Position numbers and translations under genes: made by a program. Below are positions 25,596 through 34,546 of a stretch of 64,000 nt of DNA, in pieces; within the stretch, counting starts at the first letter, position 1; each line of letters begins with the position of its first letter. Under the pieces are notes generated by a model. It saw nothing but the letters and a program-made list of their open reading frames with translations, was not told the DNA's origin and did not search any database. The stretch lies in NCBI RefSeq assembly GCF_016411865.1, contig NZ_JAEKJA010000013.1:105435-169434 (forward strand), read 5' to 3'. This stretch comes from Acuticoccus mangrovi. GTDB lineage: Bacteria > Pseudomonadota > Alphaproteobacteria > Rhizobiales > Amorphaceae.

Positions 25596-26576
25596 TCAGC
25601 CCTCGACGGTTGCCGCCCAGGCGGCGTAGCGCGCGGGCTCGTCGACGAAGGCGAGCGTTGCTTCGAGCGCCGCGGTGAAGGCGGGGTCGGGGCGGTAGTC
25701 GTCGCTGTCGGCGAGGGCGTCGAGGATCCCCGTCGCGCCCAGGTCGTCATCGGCGTCGACGGCGGCGAGGTAGCGCTCGGCGGTGGCGGTGAGGACGAAG
25801 TCGGGTCCGAAGCGTTCGGCGATGCCGGCGTCGAAGTGGGCGCTGCGCACGTAGAGAATGTCGCGGAAGGCGGGGGCGAAGAAGAGCAGCGCGGCGCGCA
25901 CGAAGCTGTCGCCGAACACCAGAAGGCGCCGGTCGCTCCGGGCGTTCGCGGTGTGGATGATGGCGATGTTGTTGGTGTTGCCCGGCAGATCGTCGCGATT
26001 GTCGAAGATGGTGGCGCGCAGCCGATAGGGGGTCATCACCGTGATGCGCTCCGGTGTGGTCTCGCCGACGAGCTTCTGCAGGTCGCCGAGGAAGGGCACG
26101 GTGCGGAACGCGAAGTCATCCTCGATCGATGGCGGCGAGACGCCGAGGCGGCGCAGGATCTCCCGCGCCACGATGGCGGACGATCCGTCCGTCATATGGG
26201 TGTCGCCCTTGTGGAAGACCGGCACGATCCGCCCTCGCGCCTGCAGCAGCGCGTCCGGATAGAACACCCGGCTGTCCCCACGATCGTAGCGGCGGCGAAA
26301 GAGGCTCTGGACCTCGCCGGCGACCTCGTCGGGCAGCTGCTCGTGCATGATCACGGGCTTTGAGGGGAAGACCACGTGGAGATAGGGCCACCCGGCGCGG
26401 GCGCACCGGTCGGCGCGCCGTGCGATGTTGGCGTGGAAGTTTCCCACCGAGGCGGCGGAGGGCGTGCGCGCCGCGGTCAGATAGTCGAGCTGGCGATGCT
26501 CGCCGGAGTTCAGGAACAGCCAGCCATCCTTGCCCCGCAGCACCTTGTGTGGTGCGGGTGCCACGTCGATCGCCAT
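25596..26576 (-). CDS. AlgJ/AlgX-like acetyltransferase domain protein
   Basis: A 326-residue protein with the hallmarks of the AlgX/AlgJ SGNH-like fold: KDGWLFLNSG near the N-terminus, the Asp-x-His pair in GDTHMTDGSS (Asp125, His127) and the nucleophile in VFGDSFVR (Ser224). In alginate producers such proteins O-acetylate polysaccharide in the periplasm. Here no signal peptide or membrane helix is seen, so the location is uncertain, and an esterase or glycan acetyltransferase role is inference. It follows the ABC permease by 54 bases on the same strand and may share its transcript. No alginate or cellulose genes are in the window. Confidence 0.7.
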   Translation of the reverse strand: MAIDVAPAPHKVLRGKDGWLFLNSGEHRQLDYLTAARTPSAASVGNFHANIARRADRCARAGWPYLHVVFPSKPVIMHEQLPDEVAGEVQSLFRRRYDRGDSRVFYPDALLQARGRIVPVFHKGDTHMTDGSSAIVAREILRRLGVSPPSIEDDFAFRTVPFLGDLQKLVGETTPERITVMTPYRLRATIFDNRDDLPGNTNNIAIIHTANARSDRRLLVFGDSFVRAALLFFAPAFRDILYVRSAHFDAGIAERFGPDFVLTATAERYLAAVDADDDLGATGILDALADSDDYRPDPAFTAALEATLAFVDEPARYAAWAATVEG

Positions 26577-26630
26577 TCCACCGCCTCCCGTCGGCCAACT
26601 CTAGCTCGCCGCTCGAGCGGCGGCGAGGGC

Positions 26631-28262
26631 TCAATCGCGCCAGGGAACCGTGCCCGGCGGAAGATGTCGACCCATGCGGTCTAAAATCAACATCAGCACC
26701 ACCGTGGCGGCGACGGTCACCGCGCTCATGGCGGCGGCGAGGGTGGTGTAGCCGCCGTCCTCGTAGTTGAAGATGGTGGTGCCGATGGTCTCGTTGCCGG
26801 CGGACCAGAGGAGGGCAGACACGGTGATTTCGTTGTAGGCGGTGAGGAAGACGAGGATCGCGCCCGAGGCGGCGGCCGGGGCGACGAGCGGGGCGAAGAT
26901 GTGCAGCATGCGCCGGCCGTAGCCCGCGCCGGCGATGCGGGCGGCGTCGTCGAGGGCCGGGTCGAGCTGGGCGAAGGCGGCGGAGACGGGCTTCAGCGCG
27001 ATGGCGAGGAAGGCGGTGACGTAGGCGAGGGCGATGATGAGGAGCGTGTTGTAGAGCGATACGCCGACGACGGGCAGCGGCCGGATGAAGGCGACGATGA
27101 AGGCGATCGAGAGGACGATGCCCGGCACGGCGTAGGTGACGTCGCCGAGGAGGGCGAGGCCGCCCCCGATCGAGCGGCGGACGGGGCCGCGTCCCCCCGC
27201 CGCGTGGCTCGCGACCACGGCGAGCCCGGCAAGGAGCAGCGCCGCCGTCCCCGCCGCGATCGAGGAGTTGAGGAAGGCGCGCGCCGTCACCTCCTGGCGC
27301 ACGAGGATCTCGGCGAAGTTGTCGAAGGTGATGGTCGCCAGGGTGAGGGGGAGGCCGTAGGTCCTCACGAGGGCGGTCGCGAGGAGCGAGGCGAGCGGCA
27401 GCGCGAGCACGGCGGCGATGAAGCCCCAGAGGGCAAGCTCCACCACCCACCGGCCACGCCCGAGGCGGATCGCGAGCGGCGGTCGCGGCGGGCCGGTGAG
27501 CGCGGTCCGCCCGAGACGCTGCAGCAGTGAGAGCACCGTCACGGCGGCGACCGCGACCACCGCCATGATCATCGCGATGACGGCGACCTTCGGCAGCATT
27601 CCCACCCCGAAGCTCGCCATGCGCTGCCAGATGAGGACGGGGAGGGTGACGTAGCGCGCCGGCAGGCCGAGGAGAGCGGCGATGCCGAAATTGCCGAGCG
27701 CGGCCACGAAGGCGAGGCCGAAGCCGGCGAGGAGGGCGGGGGCGAGAAGCGGCAGGACGATGCGCCGGAGCACCCGCGTCGCCGAGGCGCCGGCGATGCG
27801 CGCGGCGTCCGTGAGCTCGCGCGGCTGCGCCCGCAACGCCGCCCGCACCACGAGGAAGACGAGCGGCGTGTGCTGCAGGGCGAGCACCAGGATCACCCCC
27901 TCGCGGGAATAGAGCGGATGGGTGCTGCCGAGCTCGGGGGCGAGGCCGAGGCTGCGCAGGAGCGGGCTCGATGGGCCGAGCGCCTGGATCCATGAGATCG
28001 CCGTCACGTGCGGCGGGATCATCATCGGCAACAGGATGAGGAAGACGACGAGGCCCTTGGCCCGCACGTCGGTGAAGCCGACGACGAGGGCGAGGAGGGT
28101 GCCGACGAGCGTCGCCGCGAGCGCCGAGCAGAATGCCGAATCGAGGCTGTTGCGGACGGCGGCGTAGGTCGCGCGGCTGTGGAGCGCCTCGGTGAGGGGC
28201 CCGAGCGACAGCGCGCCGTCGGGGGCGAGGCCGATCGCGAAGAGACGCGCGAGCGGCAGCAC
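26631..28262 (-). CDS. ferric-iron-type ABC transporter permease (double permease)
   Basis: An inner-membrane protein with two fused permease halves, as in FbpB/ThiP. Each half carries an EAA loop: ELTDAARIAGASATRVLRR in the first and LDDAARIAGAGYGRRML in the second. The recorded start is GTG (reading MLPLARLFAIG), 543 residues, but this cuts into the first membrane helix. Continuing upstream in frame gives 25 more codons, including a full hydrophobic run (AIALAALLLIAAALY), yet there is no ATG, GTG or TTG; the first codon after the binding-protein stop is ATT at 28337 (TGAcATT). Either an ATT start is used through coupling, or helix 1 is shortened. Confidence 0.87.
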   Translation of the reverse strand: MLPLARLFAIGLAPDGALSLGPLTEALHSRATYAAVRNSLDSAFCSALAATLVGTLLALVVGFTDVRAKGLVVFLILLPMMIPPHVTAISWIQALGPSSPLLRSLGLAPELGSTHPLYSREGVILVLALQHTPLVFLVVRAALRAQPRELTDAARIAGASATRVLRRIVLPLLAPALLAGFGLAFVAALGNFGIAALLGLPARYVTLPVLIWQRMASFGVGMLPKVAVIAMIMAVVAVAAVTVLSLLQRLGRTALTGPPRPPLAIRLGRGRWVVELALWGFIAAVLALPLASLLATALVRTYGLPLTLATITFDNFAEILVRQEVTARAFLNSSIAAGTAALLLAGLAVVASHAAGGRGPVRRSIGGGLALLGDVTYAVPGIVLSIAFIVAFIRPLPVVGVSLYNTLLIIALAYVTAFLAIALKPVSAAFAQLDPALDDAARIAGAGYGRRMLHIFAPLVAPAAASGAILVFLTAYNEITVSALLWSAGNETIGTTIFNYEDGGYTTLAAAMSAVTVAATVVLMLILDRMGRHLPPGTVPWRD

Positions 28263-28338
28263 GTAGAGCGCTGCGGCGATGAGGAGGAGGGCGGCGAGGG
28301 CGATCGCCTCGCCGCCCGGTCTGACGGAGGTCCGAATG

Positions 28339-29310
28339 TCAGCCGCCGAAGATCTCTTGGAAGCGCATCTTCATCTCGGTGTCCTCGGCGAGCGCCTTGG
28401 CGGGGTCGAAGGACATCAGCTTGATCTCGGAGCGCGGCGGGAAGCCGGCGGGCGGCGCGACGTCGGGATGGGCCGGCAGATAGCCCTGCGACACGGCGAG
28501 CTCCTGGCCCTTCTTGGAGATCAGGAAGTCGACGAACGCCTTGGCCGCTTCGGGGTTCTTGGCGGTGGAGAGGATCGCCACCGGCTCGGTCACGTAGGAG
28601 ACGCCCTCCGGCGGGAACACGAAGGCGACCGGTGCGCCGTCCTCGGCGCTGCGGATGGCGAGGAAGTCGACGACGAAGCCGTAGAGCTTCTCCCCGCCGG
28701 CGACCGCCTTGTAGACGCCGCCGTTGCCGCCTTGGGCGAGGGTGCCCTGGTCGGCGAGGCCTTCGTAGAACTCCCAGCCGAGCTTCGGGTCGCCGGTCAA
28801 GGTCGCCATGGTGATGGTGGCGGCGCCGGAGGTCAGCGGCGAGGGGATCGCGATCTTGCCGGTCGCCTCGGGCTTCAGGAGGTCGGTGTAGGTGGTGGGC
28901 TTCATCGGCGCGCCGGTGTTGTAGACGATGCCGGTGGTGATGAGCTTGGTGGAGAAATAGTACCCTTCCGGGTCCATCAGGCCAGCTTCGTAGGCGCTGG
29001 TGTCGGCCTCCGGATAGGCCATCAGGCGGCCCTCGGCCTCGAGACCCTCCATCGTCACCGTGTCGGCGATCAGCAGCACGTCGGGCTGCGGGCTCCCGGC
29101 GGCGAACTCGCCCTCGAGCTTGGCCATCACCTTGGTGGTGCCGTCGCGGAAGAACTCGACCTCCACGCCGGGATAGGCGGCCATGAAGCCGTCGATGGTC
29201 GCCTGGGCATCGGCGTTGGGCTGCGAGGTGTAGAGCATCAGCTTGCCCGACGGTTCGGCAAGGGCGGCGCCGGCGAAGAGGGTCGCGGCGACGATCAGAG
29301 CGATGCGCAT
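28339..29310 (-). CDS. periplasmic binding protein of ABC importer (iron/phosphonate type)
   Basis: A 323-residue extracellular solute-binding protein with a clean signal peptide (MRIALIVAATLFAGAALA, cleavage near residue 18). The mature N-terminus KLMLYTSQPNADAQATIDGF and PDVLLIADTVTMEGL match the ferric-iron/2-aminoethylphosphonate binding group (FbpA-like). Typical iron-binding tyrosine pairs are not obvious (a Tyr is present in EGYYFSTKL), so the ligand could be iron, a phosphonate or another small anion. A strong AAAGGAG precedes the ATG. The downstream permease overlaps closely. The cognate ATPase is probably the convergent gene at 24.5 kb. Confidence 0.88.
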   Translation of the reverse strand: MRIALIVAATLFAGAALAEPSGKLMLYTSQPNADAQATIDGFMAAYPGVEVEFFRDGTTKVMAKLEGEFAAGSPQPDVLLIADTVTMEGLEAEGRLMAYPEADTSAYEAGLMDPEGYYFSTKLITTGIVYNTGAPMKPTTYTDLLKPEATGKIAIPSPLTSGAATITMATLTGDPKLGWEFYEGLADQGTLAQGGNGGVYKAVAGGEKLYGFVVDFLAIRSAEDGAPVAFVFPPEGVSYVTEPVAILSTAKNPEAAKAFVDFLISKKGQELAVSQGYLPAHPDVAPPAGFPPRSEIKLMSFDPAKALAEDTEMKMRFQEIFGG

Positions 29311-29366
29311 GGCGGTCTCCTTTGTGAAGGTTGGCCGCTATCTGCAACGCTTGTGTGACAGAGGGA

Positions 29367-30353
29367 TTACGGCTGCCCTTCCAGGGTCAGTCTGTTCAGC
29401 ATGTACCATTGATCGAGGTTGGCGCGCACGAAGGGCTCGTAGAGCTCGTTGAGGCGGACGGCGCCAGCCTCTACCGGATCGCCGCCGAGGGTGGTGATGT
29501 CCACCGGTGGGTGAACGACCAACTCGTGCTGGGTGCCGCCAAGGCGGCGCGCGGTGACGGGCACGACGAGCGCGCCGCGCCGCACGGCGAGCTTCAGAGC
29601 GAAGCTGAGATTGCAGCGGACCGGGGCCGGGCGACCAAAGAGGGGGAACTTGACGGTTCCCTCGGAGATCTCGTCGATGAAGAAGATCAGGGACTGGCCA
29701 GGGACGGCGAGGTAGCGACTGAGGGTGCGGACGAGGTTGGGGCTTGGCGGCAGCGCCTTATAGCCCGAGCGCCGGCGCGCTTGGGCTATAAGGCGGTTGT
29801 CCCACCGGTTGCTCTGCGGCTGCCAAGGGCCGATGCAGTGGGCCCAGATTTGTCGTGACCCGACGAGGGGGACGACCTCCCAGTTGCCCACATGCACGGC
29901 GGTCATGATGACCGGCCGGCCCGTGGCCTTCGCCGCTGCGATGTTTTCGAGGCCGAGAACCCTCGATTTGGATGGCGAGGCGAGGCGGTGGAGAGCCGGC
30001 AACTCGCCCATAGTGCGCCCGGCGTTCACGTACCACCGCGCCAAAAAGGTATCGTCGGCCAGATGCGGGGCAATCCGGCGCAGGGTCCGCGTCATCTGTG
30101 CTGCATAGGGACGGTCGTGGTGCCGGCGCAGCGCGACGGGGGCGCACACACGGCCGCCGATCAACGATCCGGTCTCGGCAGGGAGCCGACGCAGAAGCTC
30201 GGACACGGCGAGGCGAGTGCCGTCGATGGTCTCGCGATAGAGGCGGCGGCGGATCGCCACTCCGTCGCCTTCCCGCAAGAGGGTGCGGAAGGGCTTGCGC
30301 TTCGGCCACTCGGCAAAGGTCGCCGACCACGGAATATCAGGATGGTTCACCAC
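29367..30353 (-). CDS. LpxL/HtrB-like lipid acyltransferase
   Basis: A 328-residue member of the lysophospholipid/lipid A acyltransferase family. The catalytic HX4E motif is HVGNWE (His154, Glu159), preceded by GRPVIMTAVH and followed by FFIDEISEGTVKFPLFGR, which corresponds to the second acyltransferase block. No clear N-terminal membrane anchor is seen, unlike typical LpxL. It should transfer an acyl chain to lipid A or another membrane lipid from acyl-ACP or acyl-CoA. Its first 17 bases overlap the end of the P450 gene, so the two are co-translated. Standard lipid A genes are not nearby, so a specialised lipid product is more likely than core lipid A synthesis. Confidence 0.8.
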   Translation of the reverse strand: MVNHPDIPWSATFAEWPKRKPFRTLLREGDGVAIRRRLYRETIDGTRLAVSELLRRLPAETGSLIGGRVCAPVALRRHHDRPYAAQMTRTLRRIAPHLADDTFLARWYVNAGRTMGELPALHRLASPSKSRVLGLENIAAAKATGRPVIMTAVHVGNWEVVPLVGSRQIWAHCIGPWQPQSNRWDNRLIAQARRRSGYKALPPSPNLVRTLSRYLAVPGQSLIFFIDEISEGTVKFPLFGRPAPVRCNLSFALKLAVRRGALVVPVTARRLGGTQHELVVHPPVDITTLGGDPVEAGAVRLNELYEPFVRANLDQWYMLNRLTLEGQP

Positions 30354-31755
30354 CCTTGCGTCTCCTCACCACCATCGGAAGGCGGTCGCCCGGCCGCAAC
30401 GTCAGCCGGCAGCTCACCTCGACATTGTGTCCCTCCTCAAGTGTCACTTTAAATGCTTGGAGGAGAGTGGCAAGACACAAGGTCGCCTCGGTTATGGCGA
30501 AAGTCAGGCCTGGGCAGACGCGCGGTCCGGAGGCGAACGGAATGTAGGCGTGCTTGTCGGGACGGGCGGCGATCGCCGGGTCGAAGCGTTCCGGCACGAA
30601 GTGGTCGGGCAGCGCCCACAGGTCACGATTGCGGTGGAGCAGCCACGGCGCGACGACGAGGATGTCGCCTTTGGCGACGGCGTTGCCGTTGAGCGTGCCC
30701 GGCCCCGTCGCGGTGCGGCCGAGGAGGGGGACTGGCGGATAGAGGCGAAGCGTCTCCTCGATGATGGCGCGGGTGAAGGTCAGGTCGGCGACGTCGGCGA
30801 GCTCGGGGTGGCGGCCGCCGAGCACAGCCTCGAGCTCGGCGGCGAGGCGGGCCTCGACCCGCGGGCTCTGCGACACGAGGTAGATCGCCCAGGCGAGGGT
30901 GTTGGCGGTGGTCTCGTGCCCCGCCATGAAGATGACGATCGCCTCGTTGCGGATGGCGGCCTTGGTGAGCGGTGCGCCGGAGCTGTCGCGGGCGGCGAAG
31001 AGCTGGCTGATGACGGCGTTGGGATCGCCCTCGCCGCGGGCGAAGCGGTCGACGATGTCGTCGATCACGCGGTGGACGCGATGCCGGGCGCGGCGGGTCG
31101 AGACGCCCTGGAGGCGCGGCACCCAGTCCGGCGCGTTCATCAGGCTGAGAAGGTCGGTCTGGTCGACGTTGCGCTGATAGGCGGCGAAGCCGGCGATGAT
31201 CTCGCGCGTGAACTCGCGCCCCAGGCGCCGACCGAAGATGGTGCGCGAAATGATCTCCGCGGTGAGCTCGCCCATCTCGAAGAGGATGTCGAGCGTGGCG
31301 CCGTCGCCCGCCTTGCGCCAATCCCCGCACCACTCGATGGCGGTCTCCCGCATCACCGGCGCGAAGGTCGCGATGCGGCGGCCATGGACGATGGGCGCGA
31401 CGATGGCACGCCGCTCCGCCCACGTCGCGCCGTCGGAGACGAACAGCCCGTCGCCGAGCAGCGGTGCGAGCGCCTGACGCTGCTGCGACGTCTTCTTCTC
31501 GAATGTCGCGGCCTGCCGGTGGAGCGTTTCACGCACCCCGTCGGGATGGTTGCTGAAGTGGATGGTCCTCAGACCGACCTTCTTGCGCATCCGCCGCGTG
31601 GCGTAGTCGCGTTCCATGAAGATCGCGAGCAGGTTCTGGCGATAGAGCCGAAAGAGGGTCCACAGCGATACCCGCGTCTTGTGCCGGATGGGGGAGGGTG
31701 GCACGAAACTGTCGGCAAGCCGGTGGTCGGCGATCACCTCCGGGCTGAGATTCAT
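30337..31755 (-). CDS. cytochrome P450
   Basis: A soluble bacterial P450 of 472 residues. The oxygen-binding I-helix motif AGHETT (residues 278-283), the K-helix EETLRLYPP (Glu333, Arg337) and the heme-binding FASGPRVCPG with Cys414 as thiolate ligand are intact; the usual FGxG start of that last motif is FASG. The length and sequence resemble CYP102/CYP4-like fatty-acid or terpenoid hydroxylases more than short bacterial P450s. No ferredoxin or reductase gene lies beside it. Coupling to the acyltransferase suggests the substrate is a fatty acyl chain or lipid, but this is inferred. Confidence 0.93.
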   Translation of the reverse strand: MNLSPEVIADHRLADSFVPPSPIRHKTRVSLWTLFRLYRQNLLAIFMERDYATRRMRKKVGLRTIHFSNHPDGVRETLHRQAATFEKKTSQQRQALAPLLGDGLFVSDGATWAERRAIVAPIVHGRRIATFAPVMRETAIEWCGDWRKAGDGATLDILFEMGELTAEIISRTIFGRRLGREFTREIIAGFAAYQRNVDQTDLLSLMNAPDWVPRLQGVSTRRARHRVHRVIDDIVDRFARGEGDPNAVISQLFAARDSSGAPLTKAAIRNEAIVIFMAGHETTANTLAWAIYLVSQSPRVEARLAAELEAVLGGRHPELADVADLTFTRAIIEETLRLYPPVPLLGRTATGPGTLNGNAVAKGDILVVAPWLLHRNRDLWALPDHFVPERFDPAIAARPDKHAYIPFASGPRVCPGLTFAITEATLCLATLLQAFKVTLEEGHNVEVSCRLTLRPGDRLPMVVRRRKGGEPS

Positions 31756-31766
31756 CTAGCATTCCC

Positions 31767-31776
31767 AAGTGCACTT
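31767..31776. promoter_or_regulatory. 10-bp palindrome just upstream of the P450 gene
   Basis: AAGTGCACTT is a perfect palindrome centred 16-17 bases ahead of the P450 start codon. Its position would let a bound protein block the ribosome site or early transcription. A 10-base palindrome is short and could be chance. No flanking symmetry extends it. Confidence 0.3.
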
Positions 31777-31998
31777 TGACTCTACTCATCACGGACGAAC
31801 GAGACAATTGCCGATTGAGTAAACCAACGCTTCGATCATTGACGGAGCATGGAGGGGGCGCTATATCGCCGGCTCTTGCCGCAAAAGCAGGATCGAACGC
31901 ACCCGTGGGCTACGGCGTCGCTTGTCGCCATGGCCCTGTCAGTGTTCCGCATGGGGCACAGAGGAGGGGCGTCTTCACCGCCGGTTCGCCGGCATCAC

Positions 31999-32016
31999 CG
32001 CCGGGGTGACCCGGCG
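31999..32016 (+). promoter_or_regulatory. hairpin in the rpsD leader
   Basis: CGCCGGG and CCCGGCG pair perfectly around a GTGA (GNRA-type) tetraloop. The stem ends 17 bases before the rpsD ATG, and the AGGAAAG ribosome site begins right after it. S4 regulates its own mRNA in other bacteria, so this stem is a candidate control element. The longer S4 pseudoknot has not been traced here. Confidence 0.4.
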
Positions 32017-32033
32017 ACAGGAAAGACGTTGAG

Positions 32034-32651
32034 ATGACGAAGCGCCATAGCCAGAAGTACAAAATCGACCGCCGCATGGGCGAGAACCTCTGGGGTCGCC
32101 CCAAGAGCCCGCTCAACAAGCGCGAATATGGTCCCGGCCAGCACGGCCAGCGCCGCAAGGGCAAGATGTCCGACTTCGGCCTGCAGCTGCGCGCCAAGCA
32201 GAAGCTGAAGGGCTACTACGGGTCGATCTCGGAGAAGCAGTTCCGCGGCATCTACGACGAGGCCGTCCGCCGCCGCGGTGACACCTCCGAAAATCTCATC
32301 GGCCTGCTCGAGAGCCGTCTCGATGCCATCGTCTACCGCGCGAAGTTCGTGCCGACGGTGTTCGCCGCCCGCCAGTTCGTGAGCCACGGCCACACGAAGG
32401 TGAACGGCCAGCGCGTCAACGTTCCGAGCTACCGCTGCAAGCCGGGCGATGTGATCGAGGTGCGCGAGAAGTCGAAGAACCTTCTCTCCGTGCTCGAGGC
32501 CATCGGCCTCGCCGAGCGCGACGTGCCCGACTATATCGAGGCCGACCACTCCAAGATGACCGCCAACTTCGTGCGCATGCCGGCGCTCGGCGACGTGCCC
32601 TATGCGGCCACCATGGAACCGAACCTCGTCATCGAGTTCTATTCGCGCTGA
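32034..32651 (+). CDS. rpsD: 30S ribosomal protein S4
   Basis: S4 is a primary 16S-rRNA-binding and assembly protein. The 205-residue sequence has the typical N-terminus ([20 protein letters not shown]), the [11 protein letters not shown] motif and the S4 RNA-binding domain (about residues 93-155; [16 protein letters not shown]). It is encoded alone here, outside the alpha operon, as is common in Alphaproteobacteria. A strong terminator-like structure follows. No zinc-binding cysteines are seen, so this is the zinc-independent form. Confidence 0.97.
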   Translation: MTKRHSQKYKIDRRMGENLWGRPKSPLNKREYGPGQHGQRRKGKMSDFGLQLRAKQKLKGYYGSISEKQFRGIYDEAVRRRGDTSENLIGLLESRLDAIVYRAKFVPTVFAARQFVSHGHTKVNGQRVNVPSYRCKPGDVIEVREKSKNLLSVLEAIGLAERDVPDYIEADHSKMTANFVRMPALGDVPYAATMEPNLVIEFYSR

Positions 32652-33027
32652 TCCGACCTGCCGGGCCTCCCGGCGCCTCTGGGCGCCGGCTCGGTCGGTA
32701 TCGCCATCTGGAACGGCCGCGGCGAGCCATCGCCTCGGCCGTTCTTGCTTTTCGGCGCCCCCCATGCTGCACCCTGCGACGGCGTGCCGTCCCCGAACGA
32801 TTCTGTGAAACAACGACATGCGCCGTCGGCGCGGCGTGGATCAGAGCGGGGGAGCACGCGATCCGCTACGACGCCTGCCAGAACGGCGACACGATCGTGC
32901 GGATGGGGCAGTCCCAGTAGGGCCGCCGTCCATCGAGCCGCCTGCCTGGGGCGTCGGTGACGCTTTGATGTTGCGGCGGGGGCCCCTCTGGCACTAGGTG
33001 ATCGGTGCGAGTTGAGGAGCCCCGTCG
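32652..33027. other. intergenic region between rpsD and gatB
   Basis: This 376-base gap holds two hairpins near rpsD (CCGGCGCC at 32670-32677 with GGCGCCGG at 32682-32689, and the stronger terminator at 32712-32753). Further on, one forward frame lacking any start codon (about 32766-32922) encodes a peptide ending RAGEHAIRYDACQNGDTIVR and a short tail before TAG. It looks protein-like but has no ATG, GTG or TTG, so it may be a remnant or chance. GAGGAG at about 33014 is the gatB ribosome site. Confidence 0.5.
32712..32753 (+). terminator. intrinsic terminator after rpsD
   Basis: AACGGCCG (32712-32719) pairs with CGGCCGTT (32736-32743), and inside it GGCGA pairs with TCGCC around GCCA, giving a near-continuous 13-pair stem with one mismatched position. 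A T-rich tail, CTTGCTTTTC, follows directly. This is the clearest intrinsic terminator in the window and fits the end of the rpsD transcript. Confidence 0.85.
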
Positions 33028-34509
33028 ATGAACGAACACGTACGCGAGCCCGCCCCCTCCAAGCTCATTAAGGGTGCGGTGGACGACTGGGAGGTCGTGA
33101 TCGGCATGGAGATCCATGCCCAGGTCCAGTCGAAGGCCAAGCTCTTCTCCGGCGCCTCCACCACCTTCGGCGGTGAGCCCAACGACCATGTGAGCCTCGT
33201 GGACGCGGCGATGCCGGGGATGCTTCCCGTCATCAACGAGGCGTGCGTCGAGCAGGCGGTGCGCACTGGCCTCGGCCTCAAGGCGCAGATCAACCTCGTC
33301 TCCCGCTTCGACCGGAAGAACTACTTCTACCCGGATCTGCCGCAGGGCTACCAGATCTCCCAGTTCCAGCACCCCATCGTGGGGGAGGGCGAGGTGATCG
33401 TCGATATGCTCGACGGCGAGCGCATCGTCGTCGGCATCGAGCGGCTGCACCTCGAACAAGACGCCGGCAAGTCGGTGCACGACATGCACCCCACCCGCTC
33501 CTACGTGGACCTCAACCGGTCCGGCGTGGCGCTGATGGAGATCGTGTCGAAGCCCGACCTGCGCTCCGCCGACGAGGCGAAGGCCTACCTCACCAAGATG
33601 CGCACCATCCTGCGCTATCTCGGCACCTCCGACGCCGACATGGAGAAGGGCAACCTTCGGGCCGACATCAACGTCTCGGTGCGCCGCCCGGGCGAGCCGC
33701 TCGGCACGCGCTGCGAGATCAAGAACGTCAACTCGATCCGCTTCGCCGGCCAGGCGATCGACTACGAGGCGCGGCGCCAGATCGGCATCCTGGAGGACGG
33801 CGGCAGCATCGTGCAGGAGACGCGCCTGTTCGACGCCCGCTCCGGCGAGACGCGCTCGATGCGCTCCAAGGAGGAGGCGCACGACTACCGCTACTTCCCC
33901 GACCCGGACCTTCTGCCGCTCGTGGTCGAGGCGAGCCTCGTGGAGCGGCTGCGCGACTCGCTGCCGGAGCTGCCGGACGAGAAGCGGGCCCGCTACGTGG
34001 AGACGCTCGGCCTCACCCCCTACGACGCCAGCGTGCTCGTGTCCGACGCCGCGGCGGCCGACTATTTCGAGGCGGTGGCGGCCGGTCGCGACCCCAAGCT
34101 CGCCGCCAACTGGGTGATCAACGAGCTCTTCGGCCGTCTCAACAAGGAAGGTCACGGCATCGAGGCGAGCCCGATCTCGTCCGACCAGCTCGGCGCCATC
34201 CTCGACCTCCTCAGCGAGGAGGTGATCTCCGGCAAGATCGCCAAGGACCTCTTCGAGATCGTGTGGACCGAGGGGGGCGACCCCGCCGCGATCGTCGAGC
34301 AGCGCGGCATGAAGCAGGTCACCGACACCGGCGCCATCGAGGGGGCCGTCGAGGCGGTGATCGCGGCGAACCCCGACAAGGCCGAGCAGGCGAAGGCGAA
34401 GCCCAATCTCGCCGGCTGGTTCGTGGGTCAGGTGATGAAGGCGACCGGCGGCAAGGCCAATCCGCAGGCGGTGCAGCAGATCGTCCGCGCCAAGCTCGGC
34501 ATCGAATAG
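33028..34509 (+). CDS. gatB: Asp-tRNA(Asn)/Glu-tRNA(Gln) amidotransferase subunit B
   Basis: Subunit B of the GatCAB complex, which binds the misacylated tRNA and phosphorylates the acyl group before amidation. The 493-residue sequence has [20 protein letters not shown], the metal-binding region and the kinase core ([20 protein letters not shown]), and a C-terminal GatB/YqeY domain (from about residue 345). GatA and GatC are not adjacent, which is common in this order. The ATG follows GAGGAG by 8 bases. It is convergent with the lipoprotein gene downstream. Confidence 0.97.
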   Translation: MNEHVREPAPSKLIKGAVDDWEVVIGMEIHAQVQSKAKLFSGASTTFGGEPNDHVSLVDAAMPGMLPVINEACVEQAVRTGLGLKAQINLVSRFDRKNYFYPDLPQGYQISQFQHPIVGEGEVIVDMLDGERIVVGIERLHLEQDAGKSVHDMHPTRSYVDLNRSGVALMEIVSKPDLRSADEAKAYLTKMRTILRYLGTSDADMEKGNLRADINVSVRRPGEPLGTRCEIKNVNSIRFAGQAIDYEARRQIGILEDGGSIVQETRLFDARSGETRSMRSKEEAHDYRYFPDPDLLPLVVEASLVERLRDSLPELPDEKRARYVETLGLTPYDASVLVSDAAAADYFEAVAAGRDPKLAANWVINELFGRLNKEGHGIEASPISSDQLGAILDLLSEEVISGKIAKDLFEIVWTEGGDPAAIVEQRGMKQVTDTGAIEGAVEAVIAANPDKAEQAKAKPNLAGWFVGQVMKATGGKANPQAVQQIVRAKLGIE

Positions 34510-34546
34510 GCCGGGTCCCGGCCCGGGAGAGCCGCCGCCCGTCGCC

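Noticed and set aside
32754..33027. Small protein after rpsD ending in RMGQSQ.
   Set aside because: No start codon in frame and no ribosome site; kept only as a low-interest remnant.
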